64,000 bases of DNA from an uncultured Eubacteriales bacterium (GTDB lineage: Bacteria > Bacillota > Clostridia > Peptostreptococcales > Anaerovoracaceae): NCBI GenBank assembly GCA_902798745.1, contig CADBXM010000004.1, positions 1-64,000 on the forward strand. The letters are read 5' to 3'. Positions within the stretch are counted from its first letter, which is position 1; every line of letters begins with the position of its first letter. A program made the translations under genes and the position numbers. Below are positions 37,690 to 46,470 of this stretch, in pieces. The notes beneath the pieces were generated by a model. The model was not told the DNA's origin. It searched no databases and saw only the letters and a program-made list of their open reading frames with translations.

Positions 37690-39306
37690 CTACAGCGTGG
37701 TCACCGCAAGCAGTATCGGGAGCAACTGTTTTTTGCGGCTCATTACTCCCGGCATGCTGTATACGCCCTTCCTCATTTTCTTGTAAGGCAGATCTCTGTT
37801 CCCTTTATAGTCGTTCGCGAGAAGCACGCTCTTCTCTTTCAGCACATCGGTGATCATCAGAAGCGTCCAGTCAAGTTCCTGATCGGCCGCCAGTTCCGCA
37901 AGCTCATCGAGATACGCGTCGGCGTATTCGTTTACATTATCCAGCGTAGTCACCTCGCACTGGCCGACTCCGATCTTTACGCCTGAATTCTCGTATTTCT
38001 TGAAATCCGAAAGGATCATTGGCCGAGGATCCTGTATCGAAAGATTGTCTGTGATGCTGAACAGTTTCTCGCCGAACTCGCTGATGCTGTCTATCCTCGC
38101 GAGTCTTGCGAGCATTTCCGCTGTGCTTATATCCGAAGCCGTTGTCGTCGGGCTCCTGAGTATAAGTGTGTCGGCTATGATACCTGTCAGGAGCACTTTA
38201 GCTATCTGCTGATCAGGCATGATACCGTGTCTTAGATACTGCTGGTATATTATCGTGCAGCTCGAGCCGAGAGGCTCCGCTGCTATGAATATAGGCGTCT
38301 TGGTGGACAGCGAGTCAAGCCTGTGGTGGTCGATTATCTCGATCACATCTGCCGTCTCGATGCCCTCTATGCTCTGAGCCGGCTCGTTATGGTCGACCAT
38401 GATCACATGGTTTGCGGGCATGTCCAGGAAGCAGCGCCTTGTAACAAACCCCACAAACTTTCCATCATCCATTACCGCCAGACCTCTTGAAGACGAATTT
38501 GAAAATATGCGCTTTCCTTCTGTGAAGCGCTCATCTGCATCTATCTCTTCGGCCTCAGCATCTGTCATGCTTATGACTTCTTCGCAAAGCCTGATCTTTC
38601 TGATCGTCTCAGTGGTTCCGATCCCGGTCCTGAAGATATATCCTTCATAACCCGAATAGTCGATATCCGGAAGATCTCCTTCGGCAGTTATTATTATCGC
38701 CGGAACCTGTTTTGACACAGCGTATTCGATATGTTCCTTACGGCCTCCCGTTATGACTATGCTTTCCTTGCAGTTGTCGATGAAGCGGCAGAAATGGTCG
38801 AAGTCAGCGGCGCCGATCATAAGGCGACCTCTTACGAGATCGCTTTTCCCTTCGTGCACCAGTTCAGCCGGGATCACTTTGGTCACATTTTCGACCGTGA
38901 ATTCGTAAATGCGGTCTTCCTCTTTGTTGTTCTCAAGGAACCAGGCTGTGATATCGTCTACGCTGAGCAGCCCCTTGAACGACTCTTCCTCATAGAGAGG
39001 GATCACAGGAGGCATCTCCATCTTGTACGCGCTTATAAGATCGAAAATAGGATCGCTGGCTTGCATATTGAGCCCCGAGGTGAGCATCACATCGCGCACC
39101 TTTGGGAATACGTCTTTCTTATATGCCGGGATCTCAAGCTCCATCGCTTCCATCTGCTCACGCACACTGTCGGAGATAGGGCTGCAATGGACCGGAATAT
39201 ACTCATTCGCAGGATCGATGAGGTTCTTGAGATGCGCGTATGAATAAGCTCCGCAGAGCGTATCGAGATCGGGATTTCTGTGTCCTGTAATATAAATCTT
39301 TGCCAT
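37690..39306 (-). CDS. ppaC: DHH/DHHA2 manganese-dependent pyrophosphatase with CBS-DRTGG insert
   Basis: A 538-residue family II inorganic pyrophosphatase. GHRNPDLDT at 8-16 supplies the first metal ligands, and the DHH motif IIDHHRLDSL comes only near residue 322. The roughly 250 residues between hold two CBS halves (KVRDVMLTSGLNMQ..., and the second near FVGFVTRRCFLD) flanking a DRTGG-like domain. In known enzymes this insert is a nucleotide sensor. The C-terminal DHHA2 domain ends MRKGVYSMPGVMSRKKQLLP with the usual RKKQ-type motif. The start overlaps the thioesterase stop by one base (TAATG), so the two are coupled. Confidence 0.93.
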   Translation of the reverse strand: MAKIYITGHRNPDLDTLCGAYSYAHLKNLIDPANEYIPVHCSPISDSVREQMEAMELEIPAYKKDVFPKVRDVMLTSGLNMQASDPIFDLISAYKMEMPPVIPLYEEESFKGLLSVDDITAWFLENNKEEDRIYEFTVENVTKVIPAELVHEGKSDLVRGRLMIGAADFDHFCRFIDNCKESIVITGGRKEHIEYAVSKQVPAIIITAEGDLPDIDYSGYEGYIFRTGIGTTETIRKIRLCEEVISMTDAEAEEIDADERFTEGKRIFSNSSSRGLAVMDDGKFVGFVTRRCFLDMPANHVIMVDHNEPAQSIEGIETADVIEIIDHHRLDSLSTKTPIFIAAEPLGSSCTIIYQQYLRHGIMPDQQIAKVLLTGIIADTLILRSPTTTASDISTAEMLARLARIDSISEFGEKLFSITDNLSIQDPRPMILSDFKKYENSGVKIGVGQCEVTTLDNVNEYADAYLDELAELAADQELDWTLLMITDVLKEKSVLLANDYKGNRDLPYKKMRKGVYSMPGVMSRKKQLLPILLAVTTL

Positions 39307-39695
39307 TATTTCAACTTGCTTTCCGTGTTACTCATGAATTTATCTATATCTATTATGAAGCGCTCATGGGTGCCTTCACCTATGAGGCCGGCATTATCGC
39401 TCGCTTTTACTTTGAATATGAGCCTCTTGCGGTCGATCTCCGTCAGCTCGCTCTCACATATGATGTGAGCGCCGACCGGGCTAGCTGACAAATGCGCTAT
39501 GTCGAGGTGGGTTCCTACCGTGGTCTTCCCTTCTTCCATACAAGGCTCCACACTCGACCACGCGGTTTGTTCCATCAGCGCCACCATGTGAGGTGTCGAG
39601 AATACCCTCTGTCCGCCGCTGCCCGCTGTGGCCGCGGTCATGTCTTCTGTTACTGTCAATTCTTTTGTGTTTGTTATCCCTGTTTTAAGCTCCAT
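39306..39695 (-). CDS. hotdog-fold thioesterase (FlK-like)
   Basis: A 129-residue single-domain hotdog protein. STPHMVALMEQTAWSSVEPCMEEGKTTVGTHLDIAHLSASPVGAHI matches the fluoroacetyl-CoA-thioesterase-like family, in which a Thr, Glu and His act in catalysis. Equivalents here are the Glu of LMEQ and the His of GTHLDI. The natural substrate is probably a short acyl-CoA. GAGGGAG lies six bases before the ATG. It is translationally coupled to the pyrophosphatase. Confidence 0.88.
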   Translation of the reverse strand: MELKTGITNTKELTVTEDMTAATAGSGGQRVFSTPHMVALMEQTAWSSVEPCMEEGKTTVGTHLDIAHLSASPVGAHIICESELTEIDRKRLIFKVKASDNAGLIGEGTHERFIIDIDKFMSNTESKLK

Positions 39696-39760
39696 GGTCT
39701 CCCTCTTTACTGATTAAAGTCCACATATAATAATATCACAGAGCTCGTTGTTATTAACAC

Positions 39761-39781
39761 AAAAAAAGGCGCTAAGCGCCT
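39761..39781 (-). terminator. terminator overlapping aldo/keto reductase stop
   Basis: The minus strand reads AGGCGC-TTA-GCGCCT followed by seven T. The stem begins at the TAG stop codon of the reductase gene. Confidence 0.9.
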
Positions 39782-40958
39782 ATCTTGACAGTACTTTTCT
39801 GACTACAGGCAACACTATCCTATACAGCAGCGGTCTGAGGTCTTTATCCGCCTTCTTCAGCATCTCTCTTATCTGTATGCTCTGCGGACAGTGTGTCTCG
39901 CACTTGCCGCAGTCCATGCACTTGCTCGCAAGCCCCGCGTCCTTTTGCAGACCGACATTGCGCGCGAACTCGAGACGCACCGGATTCTTCTTTCCCTCGA
40001 TGTACATGAGGTTCCAGTAATGGAAATTGCCCGGTATATCTACTCCGCCGGGACACGGCATGCAATATCTGCAGCCGGTACATCCTACTTTTTCTTTCTC
40101 TTTTATGATCTTTCTGATACTGTCGACGAGAGCCATGTCACTTTCGCCCAGACTTCCCGGTTCAGCATCAGACGCGATCCGTATATTCTCATCGACCATC
40201 TCGAGGGAATTCATTCCCGAGAGCACAACTGTGACCCCGCTCTGATCCCAAAGCCATCTGAGGCCGAGCTCCGCAGCTGTATAGCCTTTGCCGCTCACAG
40301 CGAGTTCCTGTCTCGCCTTCACCGGGAGGTTTACCAGCTTTCCTCCGCGCAGCGGTTCCATCACTATGATAGGGATGCCCTTCTTCTCGGCATACTCCAC
40401 TCCGCGCCTTCCGGCCTGACTGAGCTCATCTAGGTAATTGTACTGCACCTGACAGAAATCCCAGTCATAGGCGTCGAGCACCTTCATGAACATATCCGCG
40501 TCGCCGTGATATGAGAAGCCTATCTGCCCTATGCTGCCGTCAGCCTTATGCGAGTCGATCCACTCTTCCATGCCATACGACTTCAGACGCTCCCACTCGG
40601 ACACGTCTGTGAACATATGCATCAGATAGTAGTCGATGTGGTCCGTCCTGAGCCTCGACAACTCCTCTTTGAACATCCTGTCTGCCGTCTTTAGGGACTT
40701 TACCATGAACTGTGGCAGCTTGGTCGCGATATACACCTTGTCGCGCACGTTGTTTTCCGCGAGTATACGCCCTAAGCACTCCTCGTTTCCCACATACATG
40801 TAGGCGGTATCGAAATAGTTGACGCCCTTCTCGATCGCACGCATCACTTCACGTTCAGCTTTCGCGTAGTCGGTCTTTGTGCCCTTGCTTGTGAACCTCA
40901 TGCATCCGTATCCGAGTTGCGACAGTTCATTCCCGTACTTGTCTTTCCTGTACTTCAT
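39780..40958 (-). CDS. aldo/keto reductase with C-terminal iron-sulfur motifs
   Basis: A 392-residue protein. The N-terminal 270 residues are an aldo/keto reductase TIM barrel with FDTAYMYVGNEECLG carrying the catalytic tyrosine and later LRWLWDQSGVTVVLSGM. The C-terminal 120 residues contain two cysteine clusters: CTGCRYCMPC (near 295) and CMDCGKCETHCPQSI (near 350). They resemble 4Fe-4S ferredoxin sites. Such fusions are common in Clostridia and probably use reduced ferredoxin or pass electrons within the protein. GAGGA precedes the ATG. Confidence 0.93.
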   Translation of the reverse strand: MKYRKDKYGNELSQLGYGCMRFTSKGTKTDYAKAEREVMRAIEKGVNYFDTAYMYVGNEECLGRILAENNVRDKVYIATKLPQFMVKSLKTADRMFKEELSRLRTDHIDYYLMHMFTDVSEWERLKSYGMEEWIDSHKADGSIGQIGFSYHGDADMFMKVLDAYDWDFCQVQYNYLDELSQAGRRGVEYAEKKGIPIIVMEPLRGGKLVNLPVKARQELAVSGKGYTAAELGLRWLWDQSGVTVVLSGMNSLEMVDENIRIASDAEPGSLGESDMALVDSIRKIIKEKEKVGCTGCRYCMPCPGGVDIPGNFHYWNLMYIEGKKNPVRLEFARNVGLQKDAGLASKCMDCGKCETHCPQSIQIREMLKKADKDLRPLLYRIVLPVVRKVLSR

Positions 40959-41050
40959 CTTTGTCCTCGACTTGATCTCTTTTTTAGTTAGTACCTATCG
41001 ATGTTTTACTTGTCGTCCCGGTCACTGTCGATGTCGTCCCTATCGCCCTT

Positions 41051-41317
41051 TTATTTATCGTTCTTGTCTTCGCCGCTATTGATAGTATCGTCTTTGCCCT
41101 TTAAAGTGATCGCCCTCACTACGCAAAAAACAGCTGCGGCAAACAATCCGATGAGAATGATCGCCGCTACCGGCGCTTCACCCAGATATGCCATCAGATC
41201 ATAGGTATCGTATAGCTGACCGACCGCAAACAGACATGCTAAAAGCCACATGCAGTCGCATATCAGGAGAAATATCGCCGTAACTATCAAAGCTATCCGT
41301 TTCCCACGAGTTTTCAT
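41051..41317 (-). CDS. small two-helix membrane protein, unknown
   Basis: I place the start at ATG 41317 (88 residues) because a TATAAT-like -10 at 41399-41394 and a purine-rich AAAGAGAAG precede it. A longer frame from 41407 adds 30 residues without a ribosome site. It has a basic N-terminus, two hydrophobic segments (ALIVTAIFLLICDCMWLLACLFAV and AAIILIGLFAAAVFCVV) and a charged tail. I do not recognise a family. It precedes the aldo/keto reductase by 92 bp. Confidence 0.65.
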   Translation of the reverse strand: MKTRGKRIALIVTAIFLLICDCMWLLACLFAVGQLYDTYDLMAYLGEAPVAAIILIGLFAAAVFCVVRAITLKGKDDTINSGEDKNDK

Positions 41318-41407
41318 TTTCGCTTCTCTTTCCACATCCTCCGGGCAGGCTTCCCCTCTCGTTGCGCTTCCCTCAGAAGGACTTTTTTGATTTATTATAC
41401 ATTTCAA

Positions 41408-41721
41408 AAATATTTTGCCCGAAAATGTATACTAATATTAACATCTCGCTCCGTTCGCCTCAATCTCAAGAAATAACACTTGACGATAATCCGCTCTAAA
41501 GGGGTTATTGTAAAGCCTTTTTGGTTCCTGTTGGTGATGGCGACTGATTTTAGCTAGATCATTGTACATTTTTCGCAAAAATTTTTTTCAAATGTATAAT
41601 TTTTGCAAAAACTCCTTTTCGAAGGGCGATTTGAGTTTTTTGATCATTTGAAAAAGGCCGGATCAAACGATCCGGTCTCTCATTATGCTTTCTGTATGCT
41701 TCCAGTGCAATGTTTCTTGAA
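41408..41721. other. AT-rich intergenic stretch
   Basis: No gene fits here. It holds the terminator of the esterase gene at its right end, an inverted repeat GCAAAAATT/AATTTTTGC (41575-41583 and 41598-41606) overlapping a plus-strand TATAAT, and a TTGACG motif near 41480 with no good partner. The -10 for the small membrane protein lies just left of it. Confidence 0.5.
41650..41676 (-). terminator. terminator of Aes-like esterase gene
   Basis: The minus strand reads CCGGATC-GTTT-GATCCGG followed by CCTTTTTC, about 45 bases after the esterase stop. Confidence 0.88.
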
Positions 41722-42765
41722 CTATGCTTCTAGTGCAACGTTATTTGCAAAATTTGCCTTTACGTTGTTTCCGATACGATCGAGCAACTCTTCTGCCTTT
41801 CTGAACCTCTGCCAGTAAAGCGCGAATCCATGCATCATGCCGTCCATGCGTATGAGATCTGCATTGCAGCCACTTTCCTCGAGCCTGCGGGCAAAGCACT
41901 CACCATCGTCTCTCAAAGGATCGAATTCAGCTGTAACGATAATAGCCGGTGGCATTCCGCTGAGATCTTCCGCCTTGCCCGGAAATAGTCTCGTGTCATT
42001 CAGGTCGGTGCCTTCCGGAATGTACAATTCCATCATCTTTTTGATCGCGCTCACGGGCAGTATGTACTCACCCTGCCCAAAGAGCCTTGCCGATTCCGAC
42101 TCCTCAAGGCTGATGCATCCGAAGACTCCATAAAGTAGTATGAGCCCGTCTATACGCGGCGCTTTTCCGTTTCTTCCGAGCAGTGCGAGAGCAGCGCTGA
42201 TCGTTGCGCCCGAACTGTCGCCGGCAGCCATTATATGCTTTGGGTCTCCTCCGTATTCCGCAGCATTCTCTAAAGCCCATTCAGCGAGAAGGATTGCGTC
42301 CTCAATTGCCGCAGGGAATGGATGCTCGGGAGCAAGTCTATACTCCGCTGCAATGACTATGGCGCAAGCGGCATCTGCCAGCTTGCCGCAAAGAGGATCG
42401 TGGTCCTCGATGCTGCCCATTACGAAACCTCCGCCATGGAAGTACAGGATAACGGGGACCGGGACCGCTGCGTCAGCAGCGCCTTCCGGCACATAGATGC
42501 GGACCGGAAGGCATCCCGCGCCATCAGGACCTTCCGATCCATAGCTGTTGGCCGGAAGGCATCCCGCGCCGGAGCGCGGGATGTCCCGGTCGATCTTTTC
42601 CTTTACTTCATACGGATCGAGATGCGCGGCGTGGCCTTTTATCTCAGCCTCCCTCATGCGCGTGATATCCTCTGCGCCAAACGAAGCAGCAAAGCCATCG
42701 CCCTCGAGCGCCACCTTGTAGAACTCATATACATCCGGATCAAATCTTGATTTGTCTGGTTTCAT
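41722..42765 (-). CDS. Aes/HSL-family alpha/beta hydrolase
   Basis: A 347-residue esterase. The oxyanion-hole motif HGGGF is at 110-114, EYRLAPEHPFPAA follows, the nucleophile is Ser184 in GDSSGA, and the acid/His region is ITAEFDPLRDDGE and GMMHGF. These are the hallmarks of hormone-sensitive-lipase-like enzymes (Aes, NlhH). Unusually, residues 66-97 contain two tandem 16-residue units of the pattern GAGCLPxxxYxxEG, the product of a 48-bp tandem duplication that lengthens the region before the core. A terminator follows the stop. The substrate is unknown. Confidence 0.93.
   Translation of the reverse strand: MKPDKSRFDPDVYEFYKVALEGDGFAASFGAEDITRMREAEIKGHAAHLDPYEVKEKIDRDIPRSGAGCLPANSYGSEGPDGAGCLPVRIYVPEGAADAAVPVPVILYFHGGGFVMGSIEDHDPLCGKLADAACAIVIAAEYRLAPEHPFPAAIEDAILLAEWALENAAEYGGDPKHIMAAGDSSGATISAALALLGRNGKAPRIDGLILLYGVFGCISLEESESARLFGQGEYILPVSAIKKMMELYIPEGTDLNDTRLFPGKAEDLSGMPPAIIVTAEFDPLRDDGECFARRLEESGCNADLIRMDGMMHGFALYWQRFRKAEELLDRIGNNVKANFANNVALEA
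42504..42582. repeat. 48-bp period direct repeat and hairpin inside the esterase gene
   Basis: A 19-bp sequence (CCGGAAGGCATCCCGCGCC) occurs exactly at 42504-42522 and 42552-42570. Beside the second copy, ATCCCGCGC and GCGCGGGAT (42561-42569, 42574-42582) form a perfect 9-bp hairpin with a four-base loop. Confidence 0.9.
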
Positions 42766-42867
42766 TTCATCGTCTGCTCTAGTTGACTCACACTCCGGAT
42801 AACGGTTTTCGCGTTTGAGGCGGAACTTTCATGTCGTGTACCTGTTGTGTTTCCGTATTGTCCAACG

Positions 42868-44412
42868 CTAGAAGCACTTCTCCAGAACATCCGGCTCAGG
42901 ATCGTTCTTGTTGAGCATACCTACCACGAAGTACGCAATTCCTCCCGCGAGCAGGCCAAGCACTATCTCGTGGATCCCAAACGGAGCTATCTTGTTAAGG
43001 TTGAAGAATACGAATGTCGAAACTCCGCATATTATCGAAGCGATGCATGCCGCAGCGTTGCCGCGTTTCCAGTAAAGACCTCCAATGAGAGGCCAGAAGA
43101 AAGTAGCTTCGAGCCCGCCCATTGCAAAGAGGTTGATCCACACGAGTATTGAAGGCGGATTCATCGCAAGGATGAACACGATCAAACCAAGCACAATAGT
43201 CAGAGCAAAGCTGCCGTATTTCATCTTCTTCTCAGTGCTTTCACCGACAACCGCATTCTCATCCTGGTCAGCGCGGACAGCATCCACAACATCCTTCTTG
43301 GCAATGTATGTTATGTAAAGATTTTTCAGTATCGTTGCCGAACCAAGTATCAGCAGCGAATCCACAGTGGACATCACCGCCGCGAGAGGAGCCGCCAGGA
43401 AAAGGCCGGCCGCCCATACAGGCATGTACTTGTTCACGACATACGGTATGACTGAATCGGTGTTGGCAAGCTGTTCCTCGCCGATCAGAGGAAGCGCCAG
43501 AGTGCCTGCGAAGTGCATCCCTATCATGAGGATGCCGACAATGACCGTGCCCCATATCATGGCCTTATGCAGCGACTCGGTATCCTTGAAGCCCATGCTT
43601 CTGACAGCTGTCTGAGGAAGCCCAAGAACCCCTACTCCGACAAGTACCCAGAACGAGATCAGGTATCCCGGTCTTAGAGCAGCTATCTCGGCTCCGTAAG
43701 CGCCCTTTCCAATGAGATCCCAACCCGGATTATTGGCAGCGTTATAGGCAAGTATGTTATCCATACCGCCGCCCGCGCGTATCACGAAGAAAAGCAGCAG
43801 GAATGTTCCGCAGGCCATAATGAATCCCTGGATGGTATCGGTTATTACAACGGCCTTGAATCCGCCGATCGATGTGTAAATGATAACGACAGCGGAAAAC
43901 AGGACAAGCGCTCCCATGTACGATAGCCCTGTTACCGACTGGAGCAGAGTAGCCCCGCCTTTGAACTGTGCGATCATCTGAGTGATGAAGAATACAACCA
44001 GCATCAAGCTGCAGATTATATCGACAGCAGGCGATTTATACCTCGCCCTGAGGTAGTCGGAAATCGTGACGGCTTTGATTCGACGCGAGATGATGCCGAG
44101 CTTTTTACCAACGACTCCGAGTGTCAGGAACGCTGTGCCGATCTGGATCGCAGCTACCCACGACTGAGTAAGCCCCCAGCTGGCGGCAAGTCCCGGGCCA
44201 CCGAGGAAAGAGCTTGCGCTTGTGTATGTCGCGATGATCGTCATTGCGAGGACCACGCCTCCCATGGTGCGTCCGCCGACAAAATAGTTCTGGATGAAAC
44301 CTCTGTCAGCGTTCTTTCTGGCGGAAGCACGGCTGGTCAGCACGCCCGCGAAAGCGTTGACTGCCATGTAGCCTATGAGGATCGCAAGTATAGCTATCTG
44401 TCTGCCGCTCAT
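42868..44412 (-). CDS. panF: sodium/pantothenate-type symporter
   Basis: A 514-residue sodium:solute symporter with about thirteen hydrophobic helices. The segment ATYTSASSFLGGPGLAASWGLTQSWVAAIQIG is the SSF family core, and VFFITQMIAQFKGGATLLQSVTGLSY follows. PanF assignment rests on the general sequence and on the neighbouring YhdT-like gene, which is normally paired with panF. The start overlaps the yhdT stop by four bases. The C-terminus ends in NKNDPEPDVLEKCF. Confidence 0.85.
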   Translation of the reverse strand: MSGRQIAILAILIGYMAVNAFAGVLTSRASARKNADRGFIQNYFVGGRTMGGVVLAMTIIATYTSASSFLGGPGLAASWGLTQSWVAAIQIGTAFLTLGVVGKKLGIISRRIKAVTISDYLRARYKSPAVDIICSLMLVVFFITQMIAQFKGGATLLQSVTGLSYMGALVLFSAVVIIYTSIGGFKAVVITDTIQGFIMACGTFLLLFFVIRAGGGMDNILAYNAANNPGWDLIGKGAYGAEIAALRPGYLISFWVLVGVGVLGLPQTAVRSMGFKDTESLHKAMIWGTVIVGILMIGMHFAGTLALPLIGEEQLANTDSVIPYVVNKYMPVWAAGLFLAAPLAAVMSTVDSLLILGSATILKNLYITYIAKKDVVDAVRADQDENAVVGESTEKKMKYGSFALTIVLGLIVFILAMNPPSILVWINLFAMGGLEATFFWPLIGGLYWKRGNAAACIASIICGVSTFVFFNLNKIAPFGIHEIVLGLLAGGIAYFVVGMLNKNDPEPDVLEKCF

Positions 44413-44681
44413 GCCTGCACCTCCTCTGCTGTTCCTTCACCCTCATCTTCGAGGCTGAAATTCACGAACACCTTTTTCAGCAGTATCACCACACCGACCA
44501 CTGCAATCACGAATACCCCCGGTGTGCTCAGGATCCACCACAGCGGCAGTCCGCACACTGTGATCCCCGTGCCGGAAAGCAGATAAGCGCATCCGACATG
44601 CCACAGGAAACAGATGCAGAAAAGGATCACAGTAGCGCGAGCCTCTCTTCTGATCTGAGCATTCTTCTCTTCTCTAGTCAT
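44409..44681 (-). CDS. yhdT: YhdT-family small membrane protein
   Basis: A 90-residue protein with two hydrophobic helices (VILFCICFLWHVGCAYLLSG and LPLWWILSTPGVFVIAVVGVVILLKKVF). YhdT-type proteins (DUF997) lie directly before panF in many bacteria. I chose the ATG at 44681 because AAAGGAG precedes it. A frame reaching back to 44834 has no ribosome site and runs through a terminator. The ATGA overlap couples it to panF. Confidence 0.85.
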   Translation of the reverse strand: MTREEKNAQIRREARATVILFCICFLWHVGCAYLLSGTGITVCGLPLWWILSTPGVFVIAVVGVVILLKKVFVNFSLEDEGEGTAEEVQA

Positions 44682-44717
44682 TAAGATCTCCTTTCGCAAC
44701 AGCGCTTCAGGCGCCGG

Positions 44718-44751
44718 AAAAAATAAAAACCGCTCGGTCCGAGACCGGCGG
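44718..44751 (-). terminator. rho-independent terminator upstream of yhdT
   Basis: The minus strand reads CCGC-CGGTC-TCG-GACCG-A-GCGG followed by TTTTTATTTTT. It lies about 220 bases after the nitroreductase stop and probably ends that transcript. Confidence 0.85.
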
Positions 44752-44971
44752 ATGGACATCTCATATATTATAAGGACACGCAAGTAAAGCCTCTTTGCAG
44801 CCGGGTCGCGTTCACTTTCTGATACGCGCCGCATATGTGCAGCTTTGCCTGAAATGCTCTTCGTCTATATGATGGTATTGTTCCATGCAAATGGATACCG
44901 TCCATCAAGGCGAATATAGCACTTCGGACCGGGATTGTAAAGAAAAACGGCTCTTCTTTTTACTATGTTTT

Positions 44972-45751
44972 TTACAACGTTTTGGACTTGAGCGGCTTTC
45001 TCGGAACTATCCTCTGATACTTAACTGCAGGATATCCGATCACCATGCATGTCACTACTTTTCTGCCTACCGGCAGCTTGATCAGCTTGCGCAGTTTTCC
45101 ACTGATCTTTGTGCACATCACAAAGAAGCCACTGTAGAGCACTCCGAGACCGAGGCTCTCCGCCATAAGCTCCATGTACGAACTTGCAAGTCCTGCATTC
45201 ACGCTGCTTCTGGCAGTCACCAGGATCACGAGCGGCGCTCCCTTGAAGAAGAAATCATCGGGTATGTTTATCCTCTCCGCGAAAGCAGATATACGTCTCG
45301 GCAGGCTCGTCCCCTTGCGGAACAGATCGACGCAAATCTTTTCTGCTTCTTTCTGTTTACTTCCCAGAATGATATATGATACGTCCTGGTTGTTGCCTCC
45401 TGTCGGACTATACCTCCCGGCTTCGAGGATCTTGTCTATCTTCTCCTGCTCAACGTTCTGCTTCGTAAACTGCCTTACAGTCCTTCTGCTCTGCATCGCC
45501 GCGAGAAGAGTATCCGAGGCAATATCAGTCATTGGCAGCACAGCCTCGTTGGAACAGTCGTAGTTCGTCATCCTAATTGCGTCTTCAGGACAGATGGCGT
45601 AGCAGTGCCCGCACTCGATGCATACCGATTTCCCGAAATGAGCTTTCTTGTTTTCTATGTACAGACAATTGCCCGGGCAATCCTTTACGCAAAGCGAGCA
45701 GCCTGTGCACTTTTCTTCGTTGATGACTATCGCATTATCCTTACCTGCCAT
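44972..45751 (-). CDS. ferredoxin-nitroreductase fusion protein
   Basis: A 259-residue protein. The N-terminal 60 residues carry two 4Fe-4S motifs, CTGCSLCVKDCPGNC and CIECGHCYAICPEDA. The rest is a nitroreductase domain with SRRTVRQFTKQNV and YSPTGGNNQDVSYI, where FMN is bound. Such fusions reduce nitro or quinone-like compounds with ferredoxin electrons in anaerobes. The ATG at 45751 has AGGAGG nine bases upstream. It overlaps the end of the TetR gene by 11 bases, so the regulator probably controls this gene as well as itself. Confidence 0.93.
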   Translation of the reverse strand: MAGKDNAIVINEEKCTGCSLCVKDCPGNCLYIENKKAHFGKSVCIECGHCYAICPEDAIRMTNYDCSNEAVLPMTDIASDTLLAAMQSRRTVRQFTKQNVEQEKIDKILEAGRYSPTGGNNQDVSYIILGSKQKEAEKICVDLFRKGTSLPRRISAFAERINIPDDFFFKGAPLVILVTARSSVNAGLASSYMELMAESLGLGVLYSGFFVMCTKISGKLRKLIKLPVGRKVVTCMVIGYPAVKYQRIVPRKPLKSKTL

Positions 45752-46280
45752 TTTTTGTTCCTCCTGCCCGGTCGACATGTATTTTTTCGGCTATCATCAC
45801 CATTTCCTCCGGCGACTCGTTGAATCCGCGAAGTATCCACTCGTCCAACAGTCCGAAAAGCGCGTATGTATAATATTTGCTTCTGTAGTGTTCTGCCACT
45901 CCGGCATCAGAGCTCGGACTCAGTACGGTATAGAATGCGTTATACACCGCGGTCTGCCTTTCTCTGAGATAGATCAGTTCAAGCAGATCCCTGATGCTGT
46001 AATTGAAGCTGAAGAAAGTCAAAGAATTTGCCGGGGAATAATCGTTGCGGACTTCCAGATCATTGGTCTCGGCCCATCGTTCCCACAGCTTTATGAGCTT
46101 GAACGAGAGCAGTTCGTTTTTCGACTTGAAGTAGCGAAAATATGATGTTCTGCCCACACTTGCCGTCTCTGCGATCTCAGAGACCGTTATCTGTTCCACG
46201 CTTTTCTCTTTCATCAGTTTGATAAGCGCGTCAGAAAGACATTCCTTCAAGAATTCCGTTGTCCTGGCATTTCCGCCCAT
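45741..46280 (-). CDS. TetR/AcrR-family transcriptional regulator
   Basis: A 179-residue regulator. The N-terminal helix-turn-helix is KSVEQITVSEIAETASVGRTSYFRYFKSKNEL, the classical TetR pattern, and the C-terminal ligand-binding half is poorly conserved. I start at ATG 46280, preceded by GGGAG. A GTG three codons upstream is possible. It is divergent from the 3-hydroxyacyl-CoA dehydrogenase gene and overlaps the nitroreductase gene, so it may sense an acyl-CoA or a toxic electrophile. This is inference. Confidence 0.92.
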   Translation of the reverse strand: MGGNARTTEFLKECLSDALIKLMKEKSVEQITVSEIAETASVGRTSYFRYFKSKNELLSFKLIKLWERWAETNDLEVRNDYSPANSLTFFSFNYSIRDLLELIYLRERQTAVYNAFYTVLSPSSDAGVAEHYRSKYYTYALFGLLDEWILRGFNESPEEMVMIAEKIHVDRAGGTKNGR

Positions 46281-46322
46281 ACGCCACACTCCCTATTGGT
46301 ATTATTTCCTCTATTCGTACCG

Positions 46323-46382
46323 ATTCTCTGTGGCCTGATTGAAACCGTCAAAGAGCAAAATATAATAGTAGTAACTGTACTA
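46323..46382. promoter_or_regulatory. divergent promoters of tetR and hbd-like gene with candidate operator
   Basis: Plus strand: TTGAAA (46339-46344), 16-bp spacer, TATAAT (46361-46366). Minus strand: TTGACG (46351-46346), 17-bp spacer, GAGAAT (46328-46323). The two promoters overlap. An inverted repeat TAGTA/TACTA (46366-46370, 46378-46382) covers the start site of the rightward promoter and could be the TetR operator. Confidence 0.6.
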
Positions 46383-46470
46383 AAATACCATTTCAATATA
46401 TTAGTCCCATTGTTCGATGTCAAGTCGACGGGGATCACCATAACCATCATAAACGAAAGGAAAGAATAAT

